In this document: positions 12,700 to 20,917 of the stretch, in pieces
Numbering within the stretch: position 1 is the stretch's first letter
How the letters are laid out: the number at the start of each line of letters is the position of its first letter
Notes under the pieces: generated by a model
What the model was told of the DNA's origin: nothing
The model's database searches: none
Seen by the model: only the letters and a program-made list of their open reading frames with translations
Made by a program: the position numbers and the translations under genes
DNA from: Microbacterium sp. 1S1
GTDB taxonomy: Bacteria > Actinomycetota > Actinomycetes > Actinomycetales > Microbacteriaceae
Length of the DNA: 64,000 bases
Direction: 5' to 3'
NCBI RefSeq assembly: GCF_008271365.1
Contig: NZ_CP043430.1
Coordinates: 3,336,249 to 3,400,248 of the forward strand

Positions 12700-13676
12700 G
12701 CGGGCACCTCCTGGGCGGTGGGGTGGACGGGGCGCGACCGGGCGACGCGCGCCGACCGACGCTGCCGCGGATCGATGAGCGGCGTGGCGAGGTCGACGGC
12801 GAAGCTGATGAGGACGAATCCCAGGGCCGACAGCAGCACGACCCCCTGCAGCACCGGGATGTCCTGGTTCGCGACGGCCTGCTCCGTGAGGCGCCCGATG
12901 CCGGTGCGGCCGAAGACCGTCTCGGTGACCACCGCACCTCCGACGAGCTCCCCGAACAGGACCCCCGCGATGGTGAGCGTCGGGACGGCGGCGTTGCGGG
13001 CGACCGATCGCGTGAGCACCCACGCCGGCGGCGCGCCCTTCGCCCGCACCACGGTCACGAACGGCTGCGCCTGCACCCGGTCGATGGATCGGACCAGGAC
13101 CTGCGCGAGAGGCGCGGAGATCGGCACGGCGAGGGTGAGGACGGGCAGGATGAGCCCGCTGACGGGGTCGGCTCCCACGATCGGCACCCAGCCGAGTCCG
13201 AACGAGAACACCTGGATGAGGAGGATGCCGAGCCAGAACACCGGGACCGCGACGAACAGTCCCGGCACCTGCCGCAGACCGTCCCGCAGCCAGACGAACG
13301 GCGCGAGCGCGGAGAGCGCCGCGATCAGCACCGCGAGCACGACGGCGACCAGGAGCCCGAGCGCCGCGAGCAGCAGCGTGGCGGGCAGCGCTTCGGCGAG
13401 CATCGTCCGTACGGGCGTGCCGTACTGGGTCGAGTAGCCGAAGTCGCCCGCCAGGAAGCCGAGACCCGCGTGCAGGTACTGCTCCCCCCACGGCACGTCG
13501 GCACCGTAGGTGGCACGGATGTCGTCGAGCTGCTCCGGCGAGAGCCCCAGGCTCGGGTCGGAGAACTTGATGAGGATCGCGTCTCCCGGCAGCAGCTGCA
13601 GGAGGAAGAACGTCGCCGTGAAGGCCGCGATCAGCACGATCGCGGCCTGCCCGGCCCGTCGGAGGACGAAGATCAT
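12696..13676 (-). CDS. Peptide/opine-type ABC transporter permease (DppB-like)
   Basis: A 326-residue inner-membrane permease. The N-terminus MIFVLRRAGQAAIVLIAAF is the standard first membrane segment of DppB-type proteins. About six segments are predictable, the periplasmic loop has LGLSPEQLDDIRATYG, and the C-terminal EAA-loop region reads VTVVRAKGAPPAWVLTRSVARNA. It pairs with the frameshifted DppC-like gene that begins inside its stop codon (4-nt overlap). It lies 16 nt after the binding-protein gene, so one transcript is likely. Confidence 0.93.
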   Translation of the reverse strand: MIFVLRRAGQAAIVLIAAFTATFFLLQLLPGDAILIKFSDPSLGLSPEQLDDIRATYGADVPWGEQYLHAGLGFLAGDFGYSTQYGTPVRTMLAEALPATLLLAALGLLVAVVLAVLIAALSALAPFVWLRDGLRQVPGLFVAVPVFWLGILLIQVFSFGLGWVPIVGADPVSGLILPVLTLAVPISAPLAQVLVRSIDRVQAQPFVTVVRAKGAPPAWVLTRSVARNAAVPTLTIAGVLFGELVGGAVVTETVFGRTGIGRLTEQAVANQDIPVLQGVVLLSALGFVLISFAVDLATPLIDPRQRRSARVARSRPVHPTAQEVPA

Positions 13677-13692
13677 GGCGTCACCGCGGCCC

Positions 13693-15327
13693 TCAGTGCT
13701 CCGCGAGCCACACGCCGGAGAACGTGGGGCGCCCGACCGACTCGAACGCGACGCCGTGCACGTACGTCGCGGCGCCGTACACCTGCGGCTCCTCGAAGAG
13801 CGGGATGACGTACGCCTGTTCCGCGATGTAATCCTGCACGGCCTGCGAGGCGGCCACCCGCTTCTCCGCGTCGGGTTCGGAGGCGACGGCGAGCAGGAGC
13901 TCGTCGAGCGTCGTGTCCTGCGAGATGAGCACGTCGCGGTTCTTCGTGAAGTACTGGCTCTTGATCACGTCGAGGTCCGCACGGCCGACCATCGAGTGAT
14001 AGAACCCCGTCTTCAGCGGATCGCGCGTGTCCTCCGCGTAGCTGCCCGCGTCGCCGGGCTTGACGGTGAGCTCGACGCCGACGGCCGCGAGCTGCTGCGC
14101 CACGAGCTCCAGGGTCTGCTTCGACAGCGGCTGCGGCTTGGCCTCGTAGACCGTGATCGACAGCCGCTCGCCGTCCTTCTCGCGGATGCCGTCGGCGCCG
14201 GGCTCCCAGCCGGCCTCGTCGAGCAGCGCCTCCGCCTTCTCCGGGTCGTGGGCGTAGTACGCGGATTCGTCCTTGTAGCCCGCAGCCTGGGAAGAGAGCA
14301 CCGAGGTCGCGACCGGGTAGTTCTCCGTGAACAGAGTGTCGACGACCTCCTGCGCGTCGACCGCGGCGATGATCGCCTGGCGCACGCGGATGTCGGCCAG
14401 CAGCGGGTTCTCCGGCCGGAGGGCGATCGAGTTGTTCACGCCGCGGGTCTGCGGGGCGTACAGCGTGAAGCCGGCTCCTTCGACGCGGTCCTCGTCGAAC
14501 GCCTGGACGTAGCGGACGTAGTCGGCCTGCCCCGCGAGCAGCGACCCGATGCGGACGGAGTCCTCGGGTGTGACGAGCACGTGGACCGCATCGAGGTACG
14601 GACGACCGTCGTTCGCGGCACTGTCCGGGCCCCAGGCGTAGTCGTCGCGGGCGGTGAGGGTGTACTCGGTGCCGAGCTTCTCGTCCGTGACGGTGAAGGG
14701 ACCGGAACCGATGATCTCCTCCGCGTTGCCCGCGCCGAAGTCCTCGATCGTGCCGTCCAGCGTCTCCGGCGACAGCAAGCCCGAGTTGATGGTCGACGTC
14801 GCCTGCAAGAACCCGGGCGACGGCGCGCTGAAGCGGAAGGTCACGGTGTCCTGATCGACGACCTCGCTGCCCGCGTAGTTGTTGATCGCCTCCGAGACGG
14901 TGAGCCCGCGCTCCGCGTCGCCCAGGCCGTACGTGTCGAAGTTCTTCGCCACCGCCGCGGCGTCGACCGGCGTCCCGTCCGAGAACGTCACATCCGGGTT
15001 CAGCTCGAAGGTGTACTCCGTGGCGTCGTCGTTCACGGTCCACTCCGCCGCGATCCACGGCTCGATCTCGAGCGTCTCCGGGTTCTGCCAGGTGAGCCGC
15101 GCGGCGATGTTGTTGACGATGCCGCCGTTCGGGTAGAACCCGGCCTGCGGCGGGTACAGGTTCGTGTAGGCCTGGTGCTCCAGGTAGGTCAGGGTGCCGC
15201 CGGAGACCGGGTCTCCCGCATCCGCCGGAGTGTTTCCCGGGGTGGGCGAGGTCGCGCAGGCGGCGAGGCTGCCGGCCAGGACGAGGGGGATCGCGACGGC
15301 GGCGGTGCGGATGAGGCGGCGATTCAT
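13693..15327 (-). CDS. ABC transporter substrate-binding lipoprotein, family 5 (KPN_01854-like)
   Basis: A 544-residue exported lipoprotein: signal peptide with lipobox LAAC (C24), then a DppA/OppA-fold domain. YTFELNPDVTFSDGTPVDAAAVAKN is typical of solute-binding family 5, which takes peptides, opines, nickel and other small ligands. Together with the neighbouring luciferase-like and AhpD genes it fits the subfamily recalled as KPN_01854. GAGGAG lies 8 nt before the ATG. The 132-nt gap to the upstream monooxygenase contains a short direct repeat and could hold a second promoter. Ligand unknown; it presumably delivers the substrate of the monooxygenases. Confidence 0.9.
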   Translation of the reverse strand: MNRRLIRTAAVAIPLVLAGSLAACATSPTPGNTPADAGDPVSGGTLTYLEHQAYTNLYPPQAGFYPNGGIVNNIAARLTWQNPETLEIEPWIAAEWTVNDDATEYTFELNPDVTFSDGTPVDAAAVAKNFDTYGLGDAERGLTVSEAINNYAGSEVVDQDTVTFRFSAPSPGFLQATSTINSGLLSPETLDGTIEDFGAGNAEEIIGSGPFTVTDEKLGTEYTLTARDDYAWGPDSAANDGRPYLDAVHVLVTPEDSVRIGSLLAGQADYVRYVQAFDEDRVEGAGFTLYAPQTRGVNNSIALRPENPLLADIRVRQAIIAAVDAQEVVDTLFTENYPVATSVLSSQAAGYKDESAYYAHDPEKAEALLDEAGWEPGADGIREKDGERLSITVYEAKPQPLSKQTLELVAQQLAAVGVELTVKPGDAGSYAEDTRDPLKTGFYHSMVGRADLDVIKSQYFTKNRDVLISQDTTLDELLLAVASEPDAEKRVAASQAVQDYIAEQAYVIPLFEEPQVYGAATYVHGVAFESVGRPTFSGVWLAEH

Positions 15328-15351
15328 GTGGAGGTCTCCTCGGGTTCGGAA

Positions 15352-15383
15352 AGCGGGGTCTCGGGTTCAGAGCGGGGTCTCGG
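15352..15383. repeat. 13-bp direct repeat in the binding-protein leader
   Basis: AGCGGGGTCTCGG occurs at 15352-15364 and 15371-15383 (19-nt period), each preceded by a CGGGTTC-like stretch. It lies 25-56 nt upstream of the binding-protein ATG. A regulatory role is possible; otherwise a simple duplication. Confidence 0.5.
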
Positions 15384-15459
15384 TGGTGATCACCGTAGGA
15401 AGCGGCGGGGCCCACGGGCGAGGCGGGGGACTCCGGCTGTCGCGAGACGACACCCGTGG

Positions 15460-16854
15460 TCACGCTCCGACATGCGACGTCACACGGAGGCGGTCGCGCA
15501 ACGTCTCCGCGCGGGCACTCCGGGCGGCTTCCTCCGGGGTTCGGAGGAGGTCCCGACGACGGAGCTCGGGGACCGCGAGGCGCGTGAAGGCCTCGAACTG
15601 CGCGGGCTGGAACGCGGAGAGGACGTTGAAGCCGTCTGCGGCGCCCTCGTCGCGCCAGTGCTCGAAGTGGTCGGCGATCGCGCCGGCGTCGCCGACGACG
15701 AAGGCCGCCGGGACGGCGTGCGCGGCGATGAGGTGCCGCCAGGTCGGGGCGTCCTGCGTCCCCACCTGGAGCCCGGCGATCCGCGCGAGTCGTTCGACGA
15801 GCACCGCACCTCGCTCCCCCAGGCGTGCGGCCTCGGCGGCCGACACCCGGGCATCGAAGGGCGCGGCTCGCAGCGGGTCATCGGCGGCCACCTCCAGCGC
15901 GTCGGCCAGGGCGTCCACCGTGCGGTTCGACGGGAAGCCGACACGACCCCGCTGCGACTCCTCCGCGAGCGGCACGAGCTCCAGCAGCCGCCGCACGATC
16001 CGGTGGGCGGCGGCGTCGGACTCCGCGACCACGGGGAGCACGGGGGCGATGACCTTCAGTTCCTCCGCGGGGCGGCCCGCATCCGCGGCGATCTCCCGCA
16101 GCAGGCGCCGCGCGGCCACGGCATCGGCGAGGGTCGGGGCCGCGATGAGGGCGAGGTCGGCGGCCGTCGCGGCGAGCGCGCGCGACCGCGACGAGGTGCC
16201 CGCGTGCACGATCGGGATGCGCCCCTGGGGCGGACGGGCGACGTTGAGCGGGCCGCTGACGCGCACGTGCGCGCCGTCGACGGCAGCGGGCCGCAGGCCG
16301 CCCGGATCGATGAGCACGCCGTGCTCGGCGTCGGCGATCCAGGCGTCCTCGTCCCAGGAGTCCCAGAGCCGGCGCAGAGCGGCGACGAACTCCTCCGCGC
16401 GGTCGTAGCGCGTCTCGGTGTCGGCGTGAGCGTCACGGCCGTGGTTGCCTGCGGCGCGCGGTTCGGCGCCGGTGACGAGATTGATGCCCGCCCGGCCCTG
16501 CGTGAGCACGTCGAGGGAGGCGAGCGCTCTCGCCGTGGCGTACGGATCGGCATACGTGGTGTTGACTGTCGCGATGAGCCCGATCCGCGAGGTCACACCG
16601 GCGAGGAAGAGGACCGCGCTCAGCGGATCGATGCGGGCGAGCAGGTAGGGGTCGCGGAACTCCAGATCGGGCCCCGTCGCGAGCCAGTCGCCGAAGAAGA
16701 GGTAGTCCAGCCCCGCCTCCTCCCCCTCCCTCGCGATGCGGCGGAGGATGGCGGCGTCGCCTGCGGGGTCGCGGTGGGCTCCGGGGTACCGCCAGCCCGA
16801 GGGGTAGGCGCCGAGGGTGCGCACCATCGCGCCGATCACGAGAGGTTCCGTCAT
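15460..16854 (-). CDS. Luciferase-like FMN-dependent monooxygenase, NtaA/SnaA/DszA type
   Basis: A 464-residue TIM-barrel flavin monooxygenase of the long NtaA/DszA class. FFGDWLA, RIGLIATVNTTYADPYATAR, LDVLTQGRAGINLVTG and AEEFVAALRRLWDSW are the family's FMN-binding and barrel motifs. Relatives oxidise aminopolycarboxylates, organosulfur compounds and other xenobiotics with FMNH2 and O2, needing a partner reductase. It leads the minus-strand cluster; its ATG follows a TACCGT -10 by 6 nt and is divergent from the oxidoreductase at 16958. With the second monooxygenase at 9031 it suggests stepwise oxidation of an imported compound (inference). Confidence 0.9.
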   Translation of the reverse strand: MTEPLVIGAMVRTLGAYPSGWRYPGAHRDPAGDAAILRRIAREGEEAGLDYLFFGDWLATGPDLEFRDPYLLARIDPLSAVLFLAGVTSRIGLIATVNTTYADPYATARALASLDVLTQGRAGINLVTGAEPRAAGNHGRDAHADTETRYDRAEEFVAALRRLWDSWDEDAWIADAEHGVLIDPGGLRPAAVDGAHVRVSGPLNVARPPQGRIPIVHAGTSSRSRALAATAADLALIAAPTLADAVAARRLLREIAADAGRPAEELKVIAPVLPVVAESDAAAHRIVRRLLELVPLAEESQRGRVGFPSNRTVDALADALEVAADDPLRAAPFDARVSAAEAARLGERGAVLVERLARIAGLQVGTQDAPTWRHLIAAHAVPAAFVVGDAGAIADHFEHWRDEGAADGFNVLSAFQPAQFEAFTRLAVPELRRRDLLRTPEEAARSARAETLRDRLRVTSHVGA

Positions 16855-16860
16855 TCCGCC

Positions 16861-16866
16861 ACGGTA
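16861..16866 (-). promoter_or_regulatory. -10 element TACCGT for the monooxygenase/ABC cluster
   Basis: Six nt before the ATG at 16854; likely the promoter of the whole 16.85-7.8 kb minus-strand set. Confidence 0.5.
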
Positions 16867-16945
16867 TGGTCGCGGGCGGCGCCCCGGCGACGACGACGCT
16901 GCCGGAGGTCACGGGATGTCACAGACGGTCATACGCCCCACCCTC

Positions 16946-16951
16946 TACGCT
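16946..16951 (+). promoter_or_regulatory. -10 element TACGCT for the oxidoreductase at 16958
   Basis: Six nt before the ATG at 16958; selects this start over an in-frame upstream start. Confidence 0.5.
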
Positions 16952-16957
16952 GAGAGG

Positions 16958-17953
16958 ATGACTGGACTTCGTTGGGGAATCCTCGCGACCGGCGGTATCG
17001 CCGGCGCCTTCGCATCCGATCTGCGCACGGCCGGGCTCGACCTGGTCGCGGTGGGCTCGCGCTCCCAGGAGTCGGCCGACGCGTTCGCGGCCCGCTTCGA
17101 CATCGGGCACGCGCATCCGTCGTACGAGTCCCTGGTCTCGGATCCCGACGTGGACATCGTCTACGTCTCGACCCCGCACCCGATGCATCACGAGAACGCC
17201 AGGCTGGCACTGGAGCACGGCAAGCACGTGCTCGTGGAGAAGGCGTTCACCCTCAACAGGGAGCAGGCGGAAGACCTCCAGCGGCTCGCCGCCGAGCGCG
17301 GACTGCTCGTCATGGAGGCGATGTGGACGCGGTACCTGCCGCACATGGTCCGTATCCGCGAACTCATCGCCGAGGGCGCGCTGGGCGAGATCCGCACGGT
17401 GAGCGCCGACCACACGCAGCAACTGCCCACCGACCCCGCGCACCGGCTGAACGCGCTCGAACTGGGCGGTGGAGCTCTGCTCGACCTCGGCATCTACCCG
17501 ATCTCGTTCATCTGGGACGTCCTGGGGGCGCCGACCACCATCCGCGCGGTGGGACGCCTCGTCGAGACGGGCGCCGACTCCGAGGTCGCCACGGTCATGA
17601 CGCACGAGGGCGGGGCCGTCTCCACGAGTCTGTCCTCCTCGCGCGGAGCCGGGCCCAACGTCGCCAGCATCGTGGGCACCGAGGCCCGCATCGACATCGA
17701 CCGGGTCTGGTATTCCCCCACGACCTTCCGCCTCGTGCTGCCCGACGGCACCGTGCAGGAGGAGTACATCTCATCCATCGAGGGCCGCGGCATGCAGTAC
17801 CAGGCGTTCGCCGCCGAACGCCTCGTCCGCGAGGGGATCCTCGAGGGCGACATCCTTCCGATCGCGGAGAGCGTCGCGATCATGGGCGCCCTGGACGAGA
17901 TCCGCGCGCAGATCGGTGTGCGGTATCCCGGCGAGGATGACGACCGTGGCTGA
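16958..17953 (+). CDS. Gfo/Idh/MocA family oxidoreductase
   Basis: A 331-residue NAD(P)-dependent dehydrogenase. Rossmann motif GILATGGIAGAFA at the N-terminus, VSTPHPMHHENA, and the family signature EKAFTLN (lysine of the EKP-type motif, with Ala in place of Pro). The C-terminal domain has the ALLDLGIYPISF segment of the trans-1,2-dihydrobenzene-1,2-diol/D-xylose dehydrogenase subgroup. It probably oxidises a sugar or cyclic diol. Its 3' end overlaps the NYN-domain gene by 17 nt, so the two are probably co-transcribed although their functions look unrelated. Confidence 0.9.
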   Translation: MTGLRWGILATGGIAGAFASDLRTAGLDLVAVGSRSQESADAFAARFDIGHAHPSYESLVSDPDVDIVYVSTPHPMHHENARLALEHGKHVLVEKAFTLNREQAEDLQRLAAERGLLVMEAMWTRYLPHMVRIRELIAEGALGEIRTVSADHTQQLPTDPAHRLNALELGGGALLDLGIYPISFIWDVLGAPTTIRAVGRLVETGADSEVATVMTHEGGAVSTSLSSSRGAGPNVASIVGTEARIDIDRVWYSPTTFRLVLPDGTVQEEYISSIEGRGMQYQAFAAERLVREGILEGDILPIAESVAIMGALDEIRAQIGVRYPGEDDDRG

Positions 17954-18926
17954 GACGACCGACGCCCGCGTGGCGGTCTACCTCGACTTCGACAACATCG
18001 TCATCTCCTGGTACGACCGGGTCCACGGCCGCAACTCCTATGGCAAGGACCGCCAGCGCATCACGGAGAACCCGAACGATCCCGAGGTCGCCGAGCGGCT
18101 GAACCGCGCCATGATCGAGGTCGGCGCGATCATCGACTACGCCGCGTCCTTCGGCACCCTCGTGCTGACGAGGGCGTACGCGGACTGGTCGTCGCCGGTC
18201 AACGCCGAGTACCGGTCCCAGCTCGTGGCGCGCGCGGTGGACCTCGTGCAGCTCTTCCCCGCCGCGGCGTACGCCAAGAACGGCGCCGACATCCGGCTCG
18301 CCGTCGACGCGGTCGAGGACATGTTCCGTCTTCCCGATCTGACCCACGTCGTCATCGTGGCGGGGGACAGCGACTACGTCCCGCTCGCCCAGCGCTGCAA
18401 GCGCCTCGGTCGCTACGTGATCGGGGTGGGCGTGGCCGGGTCGACGGCGAAGTCCCTCGCGGCCGCCTGCGACGAGTTCGAGTCGTACGACTCGCTCCCC
18501 GGCGTGGCGCGTCCGGCCACGGTGTCACAGCCCGTGGTCGCTGCGGTGGTCGAAACCCCGGCGGAGCCATCTACCGCGGCGGCTGCCGAGCCGGGTACCA
18601 CGAAGCCCAAGACCGCGTCGAAGTCGCGCGCGAAAGCCAGGGCCAAGGTCACCGCCGAGGAACCCAAGGTCGAGGAGAAGATCGACGACCAGGGCGAGGC
18701 CACGCGGCTCCTGGAGCGGGCGCTCCGTCTCGGCCACGACAAGGCGGGTGCCGACGAGTGGCTGCACAGTTCCGCGGTCAAGACGCACATGCGCCGGATG
18801 GACCCGTCGTTCAGCGAGAAGGCCCTCGGCTACCGGTCGTTCTCCGACTTCCTGAAGTCGCGCGACGACATCGCCGAGCTCGAGGAGACGGGGCACGAGC
18901 GCCTCGTCCGCCTGCGCGAGCCCTGA
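17937..18926 (+). CDS. NYN-domain (LabA-like PIN-fold) protein with C-terminal OST-HTH/LOTUS-like domain
   Basis: A 329-residue protein. Residues 11-185 form a NYN/PIN-like nuclease domain: YLDFDN (D17, D19) at the N-terminus, ADWSSP, KNGADIRLAVDAVED and VIVAGDSDYVPL (D144, D146), all acidic positions expected for metal-dependent RNA cleavage. A low-complexity Ala/Lys/Pro linker (about 205-248) follows. The C-terminus (about 254-325) has the OST-HTH/LOTUS look, including a SFSDFLKSRDDI segment, and probably binds RNA. The start is ATG 17937 inside the upstream gene; GTG 17946 is an alternative. Likely an RNA-processing or RNA-decay factor; target unknown. Confidence 0.85.
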   Translation: MTTVAETTDARVAVYLDFDNIVISWYDRVHGRNSYGKDRQRITENPNDPEVAERLNRAMIEVGAIIDYAASFGTLVLTRAYADWSSPVNAEYRSQLVARAVDLVQLFPAAAYAKNGADIRLAVDAVEDMFRLPDLTHVVIVAGDSDYVPLAQRCKRLGRYVIGVGVAGSTAKSLAAACDEFESYDSLPGVARPATVSQPVVAAVVETPAEPSTAAAAEPGTTKPKTASKSRAKARAKVTAEEPKVEEKIDDQGEATRLLERALRLGHDKAGADEWLHSSAVKTHMRRMDPSFSEKALGYRSFSDFLKSRDDIAELEETGHERLVRLREP

Positions 18927-18951
18927 GCATGGCGGGAGAACAGCGATCCCG

Positions 18952-19959
18952 TCACTGGTGACGGAACGCCGCGTCGAACGCGGCCGCGGGCTGCGGCCAG
19001 AGCAGGGAGCGCACGAAGCCGAGCGCCTCGGGCGCACCGTGCAGGCGATCCATGCCGGCGTCCTCCCACTCGATCGAGATCGGGCCGTCATAGCCGATCG
19101 CATCGAGGGCCCGGAATGCGTCCTCCCACGGCACGTCGCCGTGGCCGGTGGAGACGAAGTCCCAGCCACGCCGGGGGTCTCCCCAGGGGAGGTGCGAGCC
19201 GAGCACCCCGGCACGACCGTTCCGTGGCCGCAGGCGGGTGTCCTTGCAGTCGACGTGGTAGATCCGGTCCGCGAAGTCGACGATGAAGCCGACGGGGTCG
19301 ATGTTCTGCCACATCATGTGCGAGGGGTCCCAGTTGAAGCCGAACGCCTCGCGATGGTCGATCGCGTCGAGGGCACGCACGCTCGACCAGTAGTCGTACG
19401 CGATCTCCCCCGGGTGGACCTCGTGGGCGAACCGCACCCCCTCCGCGTCGAACACGTCGAGGATCGGATTCCACCTGTCCGCGAAGTCCTGGAAGCCCTG
19501 CGCGATCACCGCCTCGGGCACGGGCGGGAACATCGCGACATAGGGCCAGATCGACGACCCGGTGAAGCCGACGACGGTGTCGACACCCAGCCTCCTGGCC
19601 ACGCGCGCCGCACGCTTCATGTCGTCCGCTGCCCGTTGCCGCACGCCCTCGGCCTTACCGTCGCCCCACACGTACGGCCGCAGGATCCCCTCATGCCGGA
19701 AGTCGATGGGGTCGTCACAGACCGCCTGACCGGCGAGGTGGTTGGAGATGGCGAACACCTGCAGGCCGTGCCGATCGAGGATCTCGCGGCGGGAGGCGAC
19801 GTACGCGTCGTCCTCGTCCGCCCGGCGGAGGTCGAGGTGGTCGCCGGACGCGGCGATCTCCAGCCCGTCATACCCCCACTCGGCGGCGAGGCGGGCCACT
19901 TCCTCGAACGGCAGATCGGCCCACTGGCCGGTGAACAGGGTGACCGGGTGAGTGCTCAT
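18952..19959 (-). CDS. Sugar phosphate isomerase/epimerase family protein
   Basis: A 335-residue AP-endonuclease-2-like TIM barrel. Metal-site candidates are visible: E in [14 protein letters not shown] and H in [12 protein letters not shown] in YHVDCKD and E in [11 protein letters not shown]. This is the fold of xylose isomerase, IolE/IolI and D-psicose epimerase. Start ATG 19959 has AAGGAG 7 nt upstream. It is the last gene of the sugar operon, 28 nt after a second epimerase. Proteins of this type also catalyse elimination or hydration on 3-keto-sugars and inosose dehydration; the exact step is not readable from sequence. Confidence 0.88.
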   Translation of the reverse strand: MSTHPVTLFTGQWADLPFEEVARLAAEWGYDGLEIAASGDHLDLRRADEDDAYVASRREILDRHGLQVFAISNHLAGQAVCDDPIDFRHEGILRPYVWGDGKAEGVRQRAADDMKRAARVARRLGVDTVVGFTGSSIWPYVAMFPPVPEAVIAQGFQDFADRWNPILDVFDAEGVRFAHEVHPGEIAYDYWSSVRALDAIDHREAFGFNWDPSHMMWQNIDPVGFIVDFADRIYHVDCKDTRLRPRNGRAGVLGSHLPWGDPRRGWDFVSTGHGDVPWEDAFRALDAIGYDGPISIEWEDAGMDRLHGAPEALGFVRSLLWPQPAAAFDAAFRHQ

Positions 19960-19987
19960 GGCTGCTCCTTCGTTCGAGGGATGGGGG

Positions 19988-20839
19988 TCAGGCGCCGAGG
20001 GCCCGGAGGTGCGCGATGCTGCGGGCGGCGAGGTCGTCCTGGCTGGTGGCGAGCGGGCGCCACACGGAGGCCGCGACGGCGATCGTGGCGTTCTCGCCGG
20101 TGAAGCTCTCCAGCCCCAGGGTTCCGCGATAGCCGGCGTCGTCGAGCGCGCGGAGCATCTCCAGCCAGTCGGTGTGATCGTCACCCACCGCGCCGCGGTC
20201 GCTGCCGCACACCTGCACGTGCGCGATGGCGGCGCCGGCCGCCCGGACCGCGTCCGCGGGGCGCTTCTCCTCGATGTTGAGGTGATAGGTGTCGAGGGCG
20301 AGCCCCACACCGGCGCCGAGCAGCGGCGCGAGCGCGTCCAGGCTCTGCGCCACCGTGTTCAGAACGCTGGTCTCATAACGGTTGAGCGGCTCGACGGCCA
20401 GGATCAGCCCCCGATCGGCGGCCTCTCGCGCCAGCGGCGCGAGGTTCTCCCGCAGTTCGTCGGTCACCTCCGCCCGCTCCGCCTCGCTCATGCGCCAGGT
20501 GACGCCGGTCGGCGCGTAGAACGGCCCGGCGACGACGGAGGCGCCGAGCACGGCCGCGGCATCCAGGCAGTCGCGCAAGTAGTCCTGAGTGGCGGTGACG
20601 TCTCCGGCGCGCGCGATCAGGGAGCGGCCAGGCCCCATCGCGCCGACCACGACCGCACCCATGCCGAGATCGTCCAGGACCGCGCGCGCCCGGAGCGGAT
20701 CCCAGTCCCCGACGCCCTCCAGGGGCAGCTCCAGGGCGTCGTATCCCATCCGGGCAGCCGCGCGGGCGAGAGGTTCCACGGCGTCGTCGGTCAGCGGAGA
20801 CGTCCAGACCCAGGTGTTGACGGCGATCGTGCGGGGCAT
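19988..20839 (-). CDS. D-psicose/D-tagatose 3-epimerase-like TIM-barrel isomerase
   Basis: A 283-residue isomerase. [25 protein letters not shown] (Mn ligand Glu) and [19 protein letters not shown] (His, Asp) match the ketose 3-epimerase family, with a final metal Glu in [10 protein letters not shown]. The start at 20839 was chosen because AAGGA lies about 6 nt upstream; an upstream ATG at 20884 lacks a ribosome site and would reach into the hairpin. The 78-nt gap to the binding-protein gene contains a compound stem-loop (20864-20908). Presumed role: interconverts the imported sugar or its keto form. Confidence 0.88.
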   Translation of the reverse strand: MPRTIAVNTWVWTSPLTDDAVEPLARAAARMGYDALELPLEGVGDWDPLRARAVLDDLGMGAVVVGAMGPGRSLIARAGDVTATQDYLRDCLDAAAVLGASVVAGPFYAPTGVTWRMSEAERAEVTDELRENLAPLAREAADRGLILAVEPLNRYETSVLNTVAQSLDALAPLLGAGVGLALDTYHLNIEEKRPADAVRAAGAAIAHVQVCGSDRGAVGDDHTDWLEMLRALDDAGYRGTLGLESFTGENATIAVAASVWRPLATSQDDLAARSIAHLRALGA

Positions 20840-20863
20840 CGTTGTCCTTGTGATCGTGCGGGA

Positions 20864-20908
20864 GCTCCCACCCTCCCACGGCACGTGGCGCAGCGGAAGG
20901 GCGGGAGC
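20864..20908 (-). terminator. Compound stem-loop between binding-protein and epimerase genes
   Basis: Outer stem: 20864-20874 with 20898-20908 (10 of 11 pairs standard, one G-U). Inner stem: CCACG (20876-20880) with CGTGG (20884-20888). No T-tract. Placed right after the binding-protein gene, such structures usually protect the upstream mRNA or attenuate readthrough, giving more binding protein than downstream enzyme. Confidence 0.55.
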
Positions 20909-20917
20909 GCACCGGGC

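Noticed and set aside
11740..13491. A single long frame linking permease 2 to the 22-codon ORF
   Set aside because: Only its part before the C4 run at 12447 encodes permease; beyond this it is Arg/Pro-rich shadow. A frameshift explains it better than a fusion.
15385..15394. Palindrome GGTGATCACC as operator of the binding-protein gene
   Set aside because: A single 10-bp palindrome containing GATC in a GC-rich leader is likely by chance; no regulator is adjacent and no second copy was seen.
13510..16953. A 1147-codon plus-strand open frame opposite the binding-protein and monooxygenase genes
   Set aside because: Low-complexity Arg/Asp/Val composition, no recognisable domain, and exactly antisense to two well-supported genes.
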